DNA of 64,000 nucleotides from positions 186,001-250,000 of the forward strand of contig JANQJS010000019.1 of assembly GCA_028281535.1 (NCBI GenBank). The letters are read 5' to 3'. This stretch comes from Sedimentisphaerales bacterium (GTDB taxonomy: Bacteria > Planctomycetota > Phycisphaerae > Sedimentisphaerales > SM23-30). A program made the position numbers and the translations under genes. Of this stretch, positions 51,316 through 59,353 are shown in pieces (position 1 is the stretch's first letter; each line of letters begins with the position of its first letter). The notes beneath the pieces are model-generated. The model was not told the origin of the DNA. It made no database searches and saw only the letters and a program-made list of their open reading frames with translations.

Positions 51316-53133
51316 ATGTTTAAAACGAAAATGTTAATGATCCTAACAATGTTCTTGTCCAGCCTTTGCTTAAATCTACAAGCGCAAACCATTCGCTATG
51401 TCAGTAAAAATGGAAACAATACTGATGGTTTATCTTGGACGACAGCGTACAATGATTTGCAAAATGCTTTGGATGATGCCGTTAGCGGTAATGAAATTTG
51501 GGTAGCCGCTGGGACCTATTATCCCACATCAGATGACGGGTTGGGTATTGGCCTCAGAGGAAATCATTTTCAATTAAAAAATGGTGTTTCAATTTATGGA
51601 GGCTTCAGTGGCAGTGAAACCAATTTATCTCAAAGAAATATCATTTGTAATGAAACGATCTTATCTGGTGATATTGATCAAGATGATCATAATCTTCAAG
51701 AAGGAGAATTTGATAGCGACAATAGTGTTCATGTTATTTACTTGCCAGAAAATCTTAATTTAGATAATACGGCTGTATTAGATGGTTTTACGATTTCAGG
51801 TGGGAATGCGAACAACACACCAAATTCTGTATATGGAAAAAGAGGTGGTGGATATTTTAGTTATGATTCTTCACCATTGATCAGACAATGTTATTTCAAA
51901 AATAATCACGCGATAAATGGTGGGGCAGTTAGTATTACTGTTATGGAAAATACAACAGAACCGACCAATCCAAAACCACAAGATACAACACCCGTATTTG
52001 AAAATTGTATTTTTGATTCTAACTATGCTAGTTTAGGTGGTGCAGCTTATAATATTGTTGAAACCACCCCAGAGATTATTGGAAATATTGAGGAACATTT
52101 CATACTTAATCCTGCATTTAATAACTGTTTGTTCTTAGACAATGTTGCTCACCAAGGGGCAGGTGCCTACAATATTTCATATATGAATGGCTCTGGCAAT
52201 AGTAATAGAGACCTATATTCAGTACAATGTTTGCCTGAATTTAATAATTGCACTTTTTTCGGCAACCAATCTCCTGGAATCAAAGGGTACGGTGCTGCAA
52301 TATATTCAATGGCTAAAGCTACTTGCAATAGTTTTCCAGACCAATGCCAATCTGTTTGCGATGTTAAAGTAAATAATTCATTGTTTTCAGAAAACTATGC
52401 GAATAATACCAGTACTGTATTTTCCCCTGGCCATGATCTCTATTTGGCCAGAACTGGTTATCATGACGAACATGCAAAATTAATAATAAACAACTCGATG
52501 TTTAATTTTATTCCAGTAGATCCTATGACACCTTGGAAAGATAACATTGCTTTAGCAGACAATTTTGATACCAGTATGAATGAGCCACATGGTGAATATG
52601 ATTGGGAATCAGATTTATGTGAAGATTTAGAGTCGACCCAGGATTATTCAATCGAAATATGCCCATTCGATATGAATATCGGAGATCCATTATTTAGCGT
52701 ACCTTCAAATCCAGCGGGTGCGGATACAAAATTTGGCACAGCAGATGATGGATTGACTCTTGATACACTTAGTCCTGCCAAAGATGCGGGTAATAACATG
52801 TATGCGAATTCAGCTACAGACTTAAAAGGTAGTACTAGAATTCAAGGGTTTTCTGTAGATTTAGGAGCTTATGAATTTGGTGGTCAGGCAAATAATAGTT
52901 GTTGCCCTTGCCTCGGGGATGGAGATGGTGATGGTGACGTTGATACGATTGATTTAGGTGATTTCATCGCATTGCTTCCTTCATCACCACCATATATTCT
53001 TTCTCCAGTACCCAGTGGAGAAGAATGCTATGATATTGATGGTGATGGAGATTTAGATACCATTGACTTAAGCGCGGTCATAGCGCATATAAATTCAGTG
53101 GATGAACCATATATAGCGCCCTGTATGAATTAA
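51316..53133 (+). CDS. exported right-handed beta-helix protein with C-terminal dockerin-like repeats
   Basis: This 605-residue protein has a signal peptide (LMILTMFLSSLCLNLQAQ), then TIRYVSKNGNNTDGLSWTTAY, the start of a pectin-lyase-like parallel beta-helix seen in many surface proteins of this phylum. About 10 rungs follow with repeated N-x-x-F/FxxNxA patterns. A choice-of-anchor Q-like segment (LSPAKDAGNNMYA, VDLGAYEFGG) precedes two dockerin-type calcium loops: DGDGDGDVDTIDLGDFI and DIDGDGDLDTIDLSAVI. It is probably surface displayed or assembled by cohesin-dockerin contacts. No catalytic residues of pectate lyases are apparent. It is flanked by two copies of a promoter-leader module and followed by a terminator. 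Confidence 0.85.
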   Translation: MFKTKMLMILTMFLSSLCLNLQAQTIRYVSKNGNNTDGLSWTTAYNDLQNALDDAVSGNEIWVAAGTYYPTSDDGLGIGLRGNHFQLKNGVSIYGGFSGSETNLSQRNIICNETILSGDIDQDDHNLQEGEFDSDNSVHVIYLPENLNLDNTAVLDGFTISGGNANNTPNSVYGKRGGGYFSYDSSPLIRQCYFKNNHAINGGAVSITVMENTTEPTNPKPQDTTPVFENCIFDSNYASLGGAAYNIVETTPEIIGNIEEHFILNPAFNNCLFLDNVAHQGAGAYNISYMNGSGNSNRDLYSVQCLPEFNNCTFFGNQSPGIKGYGAAIYSMAKATCNSFPDQCQSVCDVKVNNSLFSENYANNTSTVFSPGHDLYLARTGYHDEHAKLIINNSMFNFIPVDPMTPWKDNIALADNFDTSMNEPHGEYDWESDLCEDLESTQDYSIEICPFDMNIGDPLFSVPSNPAGADTKFGTADDGLTLDTLSPAKDAGNNMYANSATDLKGSTRIQGFSVDLGAYEFGGQANNSCCPCLGDGDGDGDVDTIDLGDFIALLPSSPPYILSPVPSGEECYDIDGDGDLDTIDLSAVIAHINSVDEPYIAPCMN

Positions 53134-53149
53134 TTAGATTGGTTTGATC

Positions 53150-53177
53150 AGAAGGGTCGCATTTTTGCGGCCCTTCT
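53150..53177 (+). terminator. terminator of the beta-helix gene
   Basis: GAAGGGTCGC (53151-53160) pairs with GCGGCCCTTC (53167-53176), ten pairs including one G-U, over a 6-nt loop; TTGATTTCTT follows. Moderate T-run. Confidence 0.7.
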
Positions 53178-53448
53178 TGATTTCTTATAGCGATGATATG
53201 ATGAAAATAAAGAAGAATTAAACTGGGGCAGAACCAATGTGTCGATATTAATTTTATTACACTTGGAAATTTATATGTAAAAGTAGCCTTGTTCTATATT
53301 TTTAAAAAATACTTTTCCACTAATCTCGCTTTTTTAACCTTATTTACCCTTCTCGTATTTCATACCTTTTTTACCTTTCAAACTAAATTTCAAACATAAT
53401 TATGATTCCCCAAATAACATCAAAGAACCATTCATTCTAAAAATCATA

Positions 53449-53610
53449 AAATGCATTAAAACACCTATTTTAATGCCATATAATGCATTTAAAAGTTTTT
53501 AAAAAATGCCATTTTTCTTACTTTTTTAATTGACAGTTTTTACCTTTCTGATACAATGTTTTCATAGTCAGGGTTGAAACGACTCATGTCCCTCCGAAGC
53601 CCCTTTAAAT
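53449..53610 (+). repeat. promoter-plus-leader repeat module, copy 2
   Basis: Matches 50914-51075. TTGACA (53530-53535), 16 bases, extended -10 TGATACAAT (TACAAT at 53552-53557), then CATAGTCAGGGT and the same AGGG/GAC-TCAT-GTC/CCTCCGAAGCCCC leader. It is followed by an interrupted frame rather than an intact gene. Confidence 0.7.
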
Positions 53611-53673
53611 GTTTTACTAAGCAAAACCTAATTTATTTCTATGACCTTTTTGGTAATTCAAAGGAGAGCCATC

Positions 53674-53919
53674 ATGCAAAGAACTTCCACGATAACGTAA
53701 AATTCCATCAAACAATTTCGCATTTGGATCTTTGATTCTCTACGAAATGCGAGTGAATCAACCGAGGAATCTGCGCGCCGATTTGCCAAAGCAATATACC
53801 AACTTATCAAGGCTGGTCGAGATCAACTTTAGCTACCCGGCCCGGCAGAAACAATCCAACTTCTTTGGCGGATGGTGGAATGGGAAAATCGAGGAATAGG
53901 CCACCATCCCCAAAGATAA
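53674..53919 (+). pseudogene. stop-interrupted reading frame after promoter-leader copy 2
   Basis: AAGGAG lies about 7 bases before an ATG that reads MQRTSTIT, then TAA (53698-53700), then 43 further codons in the same frame (NSIKQFRIWIFDSLRNA..., a charged helical sequence ending KAGRDQL), then TAG (53830-53832), then 28 more codons (LPGPAETIQLLWRMVEWENR...) to TAA at 53919. No family recognised. The one-frame continuity across two stops suggests a decayed small gene; stop read-through is the less likely alternative. Confidence 0.45.
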
Positions 53920-54006
53920 TAAGCTTCGGTAGGTTCGGCAACTCCATTACCGACGCGTCTCTCAAAGATCCAAGAGGTGAAATCATCCTAAATAAAACAA
54001 TAACCG

Positions 54007-54046
54007 GGTGGCAGCCTCAGTTCACCTAAGGTGAAATGGGGATGGG
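54007..54046. repeat. covarying hairpin repeat, copy 2
   Basis: Flank GTGGCAGCCTCA, 16-nt core containing TTCACCT-A-AGGTGAA (54021-54035), then ATGGGG-AT-GGGG. Same architecture as 28833-28871 with a different, again self-complementary core. Confidence 0.6.
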
Positions 54047-54089
54047 GAATATATAAAACCAAAATTATGGAGTATCAATGAACATCAAG

Positions 54090-54114
54090 GTAGGCCGGGC
54101 AGCCTCTGCCCAGC
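54090..54114. repeat. REP-like GTAG hairpin, copy b
   Basis: GTAG then GCCGGGCAG-CCT-CTGCCCAGC: nine-base arms with one C/A mismatch. Shares GTAGGCC-R-GGCAGC-Y-TC with copy a at 50847. Confidence 0.6.
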
Positions 54115-54374
54115 ATTATTTAAGGCCCAACAATCAAACAATAACAATAAGGAGCAAATGATGGAAAAACTAACCCAAAAATCGGCAATAATTGCCGTCG
54201 GCAAGATCCGCGCTAGCGCATGATCTGCGCCGATAAAGGCCAACTGGCATACAACATATTGCGCATGCCAGAAAAAAAGTCCCATAATCAAAAAATCGTA
54301 ACATGCTGTAAATAAAGGAATAAAAACATGAGCGTCTTGTGAGTATAAAAAAATTATCGGGCTAAAAATCCATT

Positions 54375-54390
54375 TGGCACCGCCGTTGCA
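54375..54390 (+). promoter_or_regulatory. sigma-54 promoter of the flagellar operon
   Basis: TGGCAC (54375-54380), 5 bases, TTGCA (54386-54390): a full match to the -24/-12 core with exact GG-to-GC spacing of 12. Transcription should start near 54400, about 70 bases before the first gene of the operon. Sigma-54 control of middle flagellar genes is known in many bacteria and needs an AAA+ activator, not seen in this window. Confidence 0.8.
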
Positions 54391-54472
54391 ATTAGGAAGT
54401 TGTGGACTAATTTGTAATGACGTCGCAACGGGCCAGGATGGCCAGGCGACTTTAACTTTTGGGTTTATAGAC

Positions 54473-54691
54473 ATGTATTCAAAAACAGAGCAACAGACAG
54501 AAAAGAGCGTTAACACAGAAGGCAGGGTCACGGATGACCTGGCCAGGTTGGAAACACTGCTAGACGCTTTAGATAACGGCCAACTCAATGAATGGATCAA
54601 CGAGCTGGCTCAAATGGCTGTTGCTGAACACATGAAACAAATGGCTCAAGAGATTCAGTCCACCATCGAGGCGGAGGACTCGAATCTATGA
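54473..54691 (+). CDS. small acidic protein of unknown function, first in flagellar operon
   Basis: The frame is open from 54374, but that lies on the sigma-54 promoter; the start at 54473 (MYSKTEQQTEKSVN) fits the predicted transcript. The 72 residues are acidic and helical: DDLARLETLLDALDNGQLNEWINEL and AEHMKQMAQEIQSTIEAED. No family recognised. It ends 16 bases before flgF. The position suggests a flagellar assembly helper, e.g. a chaperone or FlgM-like regulator, but no anti-sigma motif is visible. The ribosome binding site is poor. Confidence 0.55.
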   Translation: MYSKTEQQTEKSVNTEGRVTDDLARLETLLDALDNGQLNEWINELAQMAVAEHMKQMAQEIQSTIEAEDSNL

Positions 54692-54706
54692 GCTTAAGGA
54701 TGAGCT

Positions 54707-55459
54707 ATGATTTATGGAATGTATGTATCTGCTGGAGGCGCACTAGCTAATTCGTACCGACAGGATGTCATTGCGAATAATATAGCTAACGTCGACACCG
54801 TTGGGTTCAAACAGGATCTAGCGATGTACACTGCGCGACCCACTGAAAGCCAGGAGAATGGTCAGCGAAGGTATACCACTGCCCTGTTGGAGGGACTAGG
54901 TGGTGGTACTTTTTCTTTACCAACCTACACTGACCACACTCAAGCAAACCTGGAACCTACTGGAAGAAACTATGACCTCGCTTTAGAAGGCAATGGTTTC
55001 TTCCAGGTCAAGCAGGGTGACCAGGTTCTATACACGCGCGACGGTCGTTTCACTCACAACACGCAAAATCAACTCGTCATGGTTGAATCTCAGCTTCCCG
55101 TTCTTGACATTGCCGGTAACCCCATCGAAGTTAATCCTACACTCGATTTTGTTGTCAACGAAAATGGCACGGTCAGCCAGAACGGCCAAGCAATTGCAAA
55201 TCTCTCGATCGTCGAATTTAACGATACCAACAAATTAACCAAGCAGGGCGGAAACCTCTACATCAATGATGAGCAGGCGCAACAGGCCCAGCCCTCAAAC
55301 TCAATTATTAAACAAGGCTATCTGGAAGGCTCAGGCGTTGTTGCGGCCGACCAGCTAGTGCAAATGATGAAAACGCAACGAATGTTTGAAGCAAACATGA
55401 ATATGGTACGAATGCAGAATCAAACTATGGGCAGATTGATTCAGCATTTCGGACAATAA
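54707..55459 (+). CDS. flgF: flagellar basal-body rod protein FlgF
   Basis: Proximal rod component, exported by the flagellar type III apparatus. The 250-residue protein has the rod/hook N-terminal motif (MIYGMYVSAGGALANSYRQDVIANNIANVDTVGFK split around NNIANVDT, residues about 20-30), a central FlgF/FlgG-type domain (NYDLALEGNGFFQVKQGDQVLYTRDGRF), and the C-terminal VQMMKTQRMFEANMNMVRMQNQTMGRLIQ coiled coil. FlgF rather than FlgG because the flgG gene, better conserved, follows 18 bases on. AAGGATGAG precedes the ATG. Confidence 0.92.
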   Translation: MIYGMYVSAGGALANSYRQDVIANNIANVDTVGFKQDLAMYTARPTESQENGQRRYTTALLEGLGGGTFSLPTYTDHTQANLEPTGRNYDLALEGNGFFQVKQGDQVLYTRDGRFTHNTQNQLVMVESQLPVLDIAGNPIEVNPTLDFVVNENGTVSQNGQAIANLSIVEFNDTNKLTKQGGNLYINDEQAQQAQPSNSIIKQGYLEGSGVVAADQLVQMMKTQRMFEANMNMVRMQNQTMGRLIQHFGQ

Positions 55460-55477
55460 ACTTAGAAAGGACGTTTA

Positions 55478-56284
55478 ATGGCTATTAGTGCAATGTCATC
55501 AGCAGCATCGGGTATGAAATCAATGGATACCCAATTGGATGTCATCGGTAATAACCTGGCAAATAGCGGCACACATGGCTTTAAAGCTTCACGTGTCAAT
55601 TTTGAAGACCTCTATTATGAAGAGCGTCGCCAGCCAGGTGCCTTAAACAATTTAGGACAAGCCACCAGTACCGGCTTATTTGTTGGATTGGGATCGAAAG
55701 TCTCCAATACACAATTAGATTTTAGTACAGGGGCATTTGAAACTACCGAGCAACCCTTAGATATGGCCATTGCTGGTAAAGGCTTTTTCAAAGTCACAAC
55801 CTTTGATGGCATCGGACAAGGGATCGCTTATACGCGTGCCGGTAATTTTACCGTAAATAATGTCGGCCAACTTGTATTAGGCACATCCAATGGGCCAATA
55901 CTCGATCCTCCCATTAACATCCCTAACAATGCTGATATTGAAAGTATTACCATTTTAGGAGACGGACGAGTGACCGCACAAGTCGATGGCACAGAAACAG
56001 AAGTCGGGCAAATTCAATTAACACGTTTTCCAAATCCTCATGGCCTACGACTCGAAGGTGGAAACCTTTATACGGAAACCGAAGCAAGTGGTGCTCCGAT
56101 CGACGGAAACCCAACAGATGATGGTTTGGGTGAAATTAAACAACGTGTTCTCGAATCCAGTAATGTCGATTCAGTTCGTGAATTGATCAAAATGATTCGG
56201 ACTCAACGTCATTTTGAATTGAATTCACAAGTGATTAGAGCGGCTGATAGTACGATGCAAACCATCGGGCAGCTGGCAAGATAA
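55478..56284 (+). CDS. flgG: flagellar distal rod protein FlgG
   Basis: Distal rod subunit, 268 residues: a typical FlgG length. N-terminus has AISAMSSAASGMKSMDTQLDVIGNNLANSGTHGFKASR, with the FlgG-specific insertion FEDLYYEERRQPGA (about 45-58) that controls rod stiffness. The centre has PLDMAIAGKGFFKV, and the C-terminus VRELIKMIRTQRHFELNSQVIRAADSTMQTIGQLAR is intact. AAAGGACG lies before the ATG. Part of the operon, 24 bases before flgA. Confidence 0.96.
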   Translation: MAISAMSSAASGMKSMDTQLDVIGNNLANSGTHGFKASRVNFEDLYYEERRQPGALNNLGQATSTGLFVGLGSKVSNTQLDFSTGAFETTEQPLDMAIAGKGFFKVTTFDGIGQGIAYTRAGNFTVNNVGQLVLGTSNGPILDPPINIPNNADIESITILGDGRVTAQVDGTETEVGQIQLTRFPNPHGLRLEGGNLYTETEASGAPIDGNPTDDGLGEIKQRVLESSNVDSVRELIKMIRTQRHFELNSQVIRAADSTMQTIGQLAR

Positions 56285-56308
56285 TAAAAGGATTTAAGTA
56301 TTAATCAA

Positions 56309-57421
56309 ATGAAACGAAATGCCTTTAAAATTTTAGTCATCAGCCTTATTTTGATCATGGCTGGACAAGTCTCTGCTCAAAGAGGCCAGGTGCGTGTCGC
56401 TCAAGAGGCCAAACTTCAGCCAGGACCAGTCAGTTTGTCAATGATTGCTGATATTACATCCAATGATCCAGAGCTTAAAGAAAGACTGGAGCAATTGGTC
56501 ATTGGCCATTTCTCTGAAGATGGTAGCGTCACGAGCCTGGGACGTTTCGAAGTCACGCGAGCATTAGCTCAAGCCAATATTGTGCCCGCAAGTTTAGATA
56601 TCTATGGTAGCAAGCAGTGCCTTTTAGTCGTGCAATCTAACCAAGAAATGATTGTAGAAAAAATTGAACAAGAACTGCCAATAGAGCCCTCTGAACCTAA
56701 AGAAATCGATGAAAAATTAACTCTTCGTTATCATGTCAATAATATGATCGCCAAACAAAGTGGCATCGAGCGAGCTCGTTTGAAAATTGAATGGCATGGA
56801 GAGCGTTTCGAAAAATTACTCAAACAAGCTTATGATAAAAAACGGTTTCATGTTTCTCCTAAATCAATCATGGGCCCTGGTCGTGTAGCTGTAGAAGTAT
56901 TTGATCGTCAGGCTGAGAAAAATAACCAACGTCGAATTCGTCTCACAGCAAAAGTGCTCTACTTGTGTGATTCCATCGTCACTACACGCATGCTCAAAGC
57001 CGGTGAAGTCATTCAGGAAGATGATGTAAAAATCATTCAGCGTCGTGTAGATAGCATGCGAGATATCGGCTTGGCAGAATTGAAATATATCGTTGGCCAG
57101 GAAGTCGCTCGTGCCATGCCGGTAAATACCGTTATTCAGCCTAAAATGATCAGAAAAATCACCATGGTAAAACGAGGTGATGTTGTCAATGTTAGCTACA
57201 ACGATGGCCGTATCTCACTGAGATTACGAGCCAAAGCTAATCAAAATGGCAGCTTGGGAGATCGCATTAAAGTGGTGGATGTCTACCACAAACAAGAATT
57301 TCAAGCCGTCATTACTGGAAAAGGCGAAGTGTTGGTCAAACCAAATAGCGACCAAACCAATTCCGTCACGACAAATGATGTAAATAAAGATCACTCAACG
57401 ACGAAAGGCTCACTCGGATGA
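56309..57421 (+). CDS. flgA: flagellar P-ring chaperone FlgA (long form)
   Basis: Periplasmic chaperone for P-ring assembly. The 370-residue protein has a signal peptide (FKILVISLILIMAGQVSAQ), an N-terminal extension of about 200 residues (longer than the E. coli protein of 219), and a SAF-like domain followed by the FlgA C-terminal domain: TRMLKAGEVIQEDDVKIIQRRVDS and VKRGDVVNVSYNDGRISLRLRAKA. AAGGA is 19 bases before ATG, which is far; no other start is better. Stop overlaps flgH start as ATGA. Confidence 0.9.
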   Translation: MKRNAFKILVISLILIMAGQVSAQRGQVRVAQEAKLQPGPVSLSMIADITSNDPELKERLEQLVIGHFSEDGSVTSLGRFEVTRALAQANIVPASLDIYGSKQCLLVVQSNQEMIVEKIEQELPIEPSEPKEIDEKLTLRYHVNNMIAKQSGIERARLKIEWHGERFEKLLKQAYDKKRFHVSPKSIMGPGRVAVEVFDRQAEKNNQRRIRLTAKVLYLCDSIVTTRMLKAGEVIQEDDVKIIQRRVDSMRDIGLAELKYIVGQEVARAMPVNTVIQPKMIRKITMVKRGDVVNVSYNDGRISLRLRAKANQNGSLGDRIKVVDVYHKQEFQAVITGKGEVLVKPNSDQTNSVTTNDVNKDHSTTKGSLG

Positions 57422-58176
57422 AATCTTATAAAATATCAAGGTTAAGTTTCCTATTTGTTTTTGTCGTCCTCTCAGTGACGACTGTGGCTTATGCTGGTGA
57501 AAACAACAGCATTTTTCTCAACGCTTATCAGGAGCAGGTAGCATCGACAAATCGTGGGAAATTGTCAACCGACATAAAAGGCAATAATCTAAAAGATGCC
57601 ACACTGAGCGGTAAAGATGGTGTCAAAGCCATTCACGCCTCATGGATTACAGTTGATATACCGCATCCTAAAGATTATCGCGTTCATGATTTGATTACCA
57701 TTATCGTCAATGAAGCTAGCAAACATGCAACCAAAGCAGATGCAAAAACAGAACGCGAAAATACTATCGATGCCATTTTAAGTGATTGGATTCAATTTCA
57801 AGGTGGTGGGCTAAAGCCAGCATTACAACGTGCGGGCGACCCAAAAATTTCCGCCAGTGTCGAACGTGAGTTTGAAGGCAAAGGTGAAAACAAACGTTCA
57901 GATACCTTAACGTTGCGTATCACGGCAGAAATTGTTGATGTACTGCCAAATGGTACGCTGGTCCTTGAAGCCAGTAAAAAAGTCGTCACTGACGAAGATA
58001 TTACGTTTATGACTTTAACGGGTATTTGTCGCAGTACAGACATTGCACCAGATAATTCAATTGTGTCATCCAAAGTGGCTCGTTTGGAAATTGCCAAAAC
58101 CCACAAAGGAATGTCGCGAGATGCTGTAAAACGTAATGGATTCCATAAATTCTGGGATACTTTTATTCCATTTTAA
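57418..58176 (+). CDS. flgH: flagellar L-ring protein FlgH without a lipobox
   Basis: Forms the ring in the outer membrane around the rod. The 252-residue protein contains the FlgH core HDLITIIVNEASKHATKADAKTER, then DTLTLRITAEIVDVLPNGTLVLEASKKVVTDED and ITFMTLTGICRSTDIAPDNSIVSSKVARLEI. Its signal peptide ends VAYAGENNS with no cysteine, so unlike the E. coli protein it is not a lipoprotein and must reach the outer membrane another way. Overlaps flgA by ATGA. Its presence with FlgI implies a true outer membrane. Confidence 0.92.
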   Translation: MKSYKISRLSFLFVFVVLSVTTVAYAGENNSIFLNAYQEQVASTNRGKLSTDIKGNNLKDATLSGKDGVKAIHASWITVDIPHPKDYRVHDLITIIVNEASKHATKADAKTERENTIDAILSDWIQFQGGGLKPALQRAGDPKISASVEREFEGKGENKRSDTLTLRITAEIVDVLPNGTLVLEASKKVVTDEDITFMTLTGICRSTDIAPDNSIVSSKVARLEIAKTHKGMSRDAVKRNGFHKFWDTFIPF

Positions 58177-58231
58177 TGTTGGTTTCTGCCATGAGTAACA
58201 TAAATAAATAACCACCATCTTTGGAAAAAAT

Positions 58232-59347
58232 ATGAAACATAGAAACACTGAAAATCAAATATCAAAACCGATTCTTGGCTTAATCGCAGGTGTGATCATG
58301 CTATTGACGGCCTTGCCAGTGAATGCAATCACGCGGGTTCGCGATGTAGCACGCCCACTTGGTGAACGTACCAACGCTCTATTAGGTTATGGCTTGGTCT
58401 TTGGTCTAAATGGCACAGGTGACGGTGGCGATTCTTTAGTGACGATGCGACCTTTGATCGCCATGCTAGGCGAAATGGGAAATCCTGTTTCAGTTCAAGA
58501 TCTGGGTAGTGGTAAAAATGTTGCTTATGTCATGTTGACCGCAGAAATTGGTCGTAACGGTGTTCGTAGTGGTGATCAACTTGATGTTCAGGTTCACAGC
58601 GTTTACAACGCAAAAAGCCTTGCGGGTGGAACGGTCATCGGAATATTAGGCGGTGGCGGTAAGTTTGATAAAAATTTCTATGGCATGGTCAACGGTAACA
58701 TCGAATTGCCCGACGCGAATATTCCTACCAATGGTGTTATTAAAAATGGTGCCACCATGGAGCGTGACGTGATCTATGAATTTTGGAATGAAGATTTTAA
58801 AACCGGAGAAGCTAGCTTTACGTTGGTTCTGGATGATCGTCATGCCAATTTTCAAATGGCCAAGCGTGTCCAAATGGAAATTAATGAAGAGTTTGCACCT
58901 ACGGGGGCAGGACTGAACGCCGGACAGCAGCAAGCTACGACACATGCAAGCATCATCGGGCCAAAAAATATTCATATCACCATTCCTGCCAAGCAGGCTA
59001 AGCAGGTGCCTATGGTGATTGCACGTATTCTAGATCTACCGATGGAATTTCCTGATCCGGATGCCTTGGTGGTCATTAATAAGCGAACAAAATCTGTTGT
59101 TATTACTGGCAATGTCGAACTGTCGCCAGTGAGCGTTTTAGTAGATGGCATAACTGTGCAAGTTCCTGCGCCAGGCGACAATGGTAATGACCCACAACAG
59201 CTGGCAGGGCAGGAAGATACTCCGATTTATTTGTCAGATTTGATTGCGGCATTGGATGCACTGAATGCACCCTTTGATAGTAAAGTAAATGCAATTCATG
59301 AAATCAATAATGCAAATTGCTTACGAGCAAGATTGAAAATTCAATAG
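58232..59347 (+). CDS. flgI: flagellar P-ring protein FlgI
   Basis: Forms the periplasmic P-ring. The 371-residue protein has a signal peptide (LGLIAGVIMLLTALPVNA) followed by ITRVRDVARPLGERTNALLGYGLVFGLNGTGDGGD, the family N-terminus, then NVAYVMLTAEIGRNGVRSGDQLDVQVH and KNIHITIPAKQAKQVPMVIARI. The last 80 residues (DLIAALDALNAPFDSKVNAIHEINNANCLRARLKIQ) complete it. Intergenic gap from flgH is 55 bases; TTGGAAAAAAT precedes the ATG. No oddity seen. Confidence 0.96.
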   Translation: MKHRNTENQISKPILGLIAGVIMLLTALPVNAITRVRDVARPLGERTNALLGYGLVFGLNGTGDGGDSLVTMRPLIAMLGEMGNPVSVQDLGSGKNVAYVMLTAEIGRNGVRSGDQLDVQVHSVYNAKSLAGGTVIGILGGGGKFDKNFYGMVNGNIELPDANIPTNGVIKNGATMERDVIYEFWNEDFKTGEASFTLVLDDRHANFQMAKRVQMEINEEFAPTGAGLNAGQQQATTHASIIGPKNIHITIPAKQAKQVPMVIARILDLPMEFPDPDALVVINKRTKSVVITGNVELSPVSVLVDGITVQVPAPGDNGNDPQQLAGQEDTPIYLSDLIAALDALNAPFDSKVNAIHEINNANCLRARLKIQ

Positions 59348-59353
59348 GATCAT

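Larger units (their letters stand above)
53134..54472. other. 1.3-kb gene-poor, repeat-rich region
   Basis: After the terminator it holds copy 2 of the promoter-leader module, a stop-interrupted reading frame, covarying repeat copy 2, REP-like copy b and, at its right end, the sigma-54 promoter of the flagellar operon. No intact gene is supported. It looks like a graveyard of a duplicated module. Confidence 0.6.

Noticed and set aside
54078-54161. 27-residue reading frame with GGAG upstream
   Set aside because: It runs straight through the REP-like hairpin at 54090-54114; composition is that of the repeat, not of a protein.
54161-54223. 20-residue reading frame (MEKLTQKSAIIAVGKIRASA) with AAGGAG
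   Set aside because: Good ribosome binding site but very short, in a decayed region, and no recognisable homologue; could be a remnant.
54229-54236. GCCGATAA, identical to a sigma-28 -10 box, ahead of the flagellar operon
   Set aside because: The position 15 bases upstream reads GCGC rather than TAAA, and the sigma-54 promoter nearer the genes is far better.
54085-54600. 171-residue minus-strand reading frame
   Set aside because: Opposite to the flagellar operon promoter and first gene, spans a repeat, and resembles no protein.
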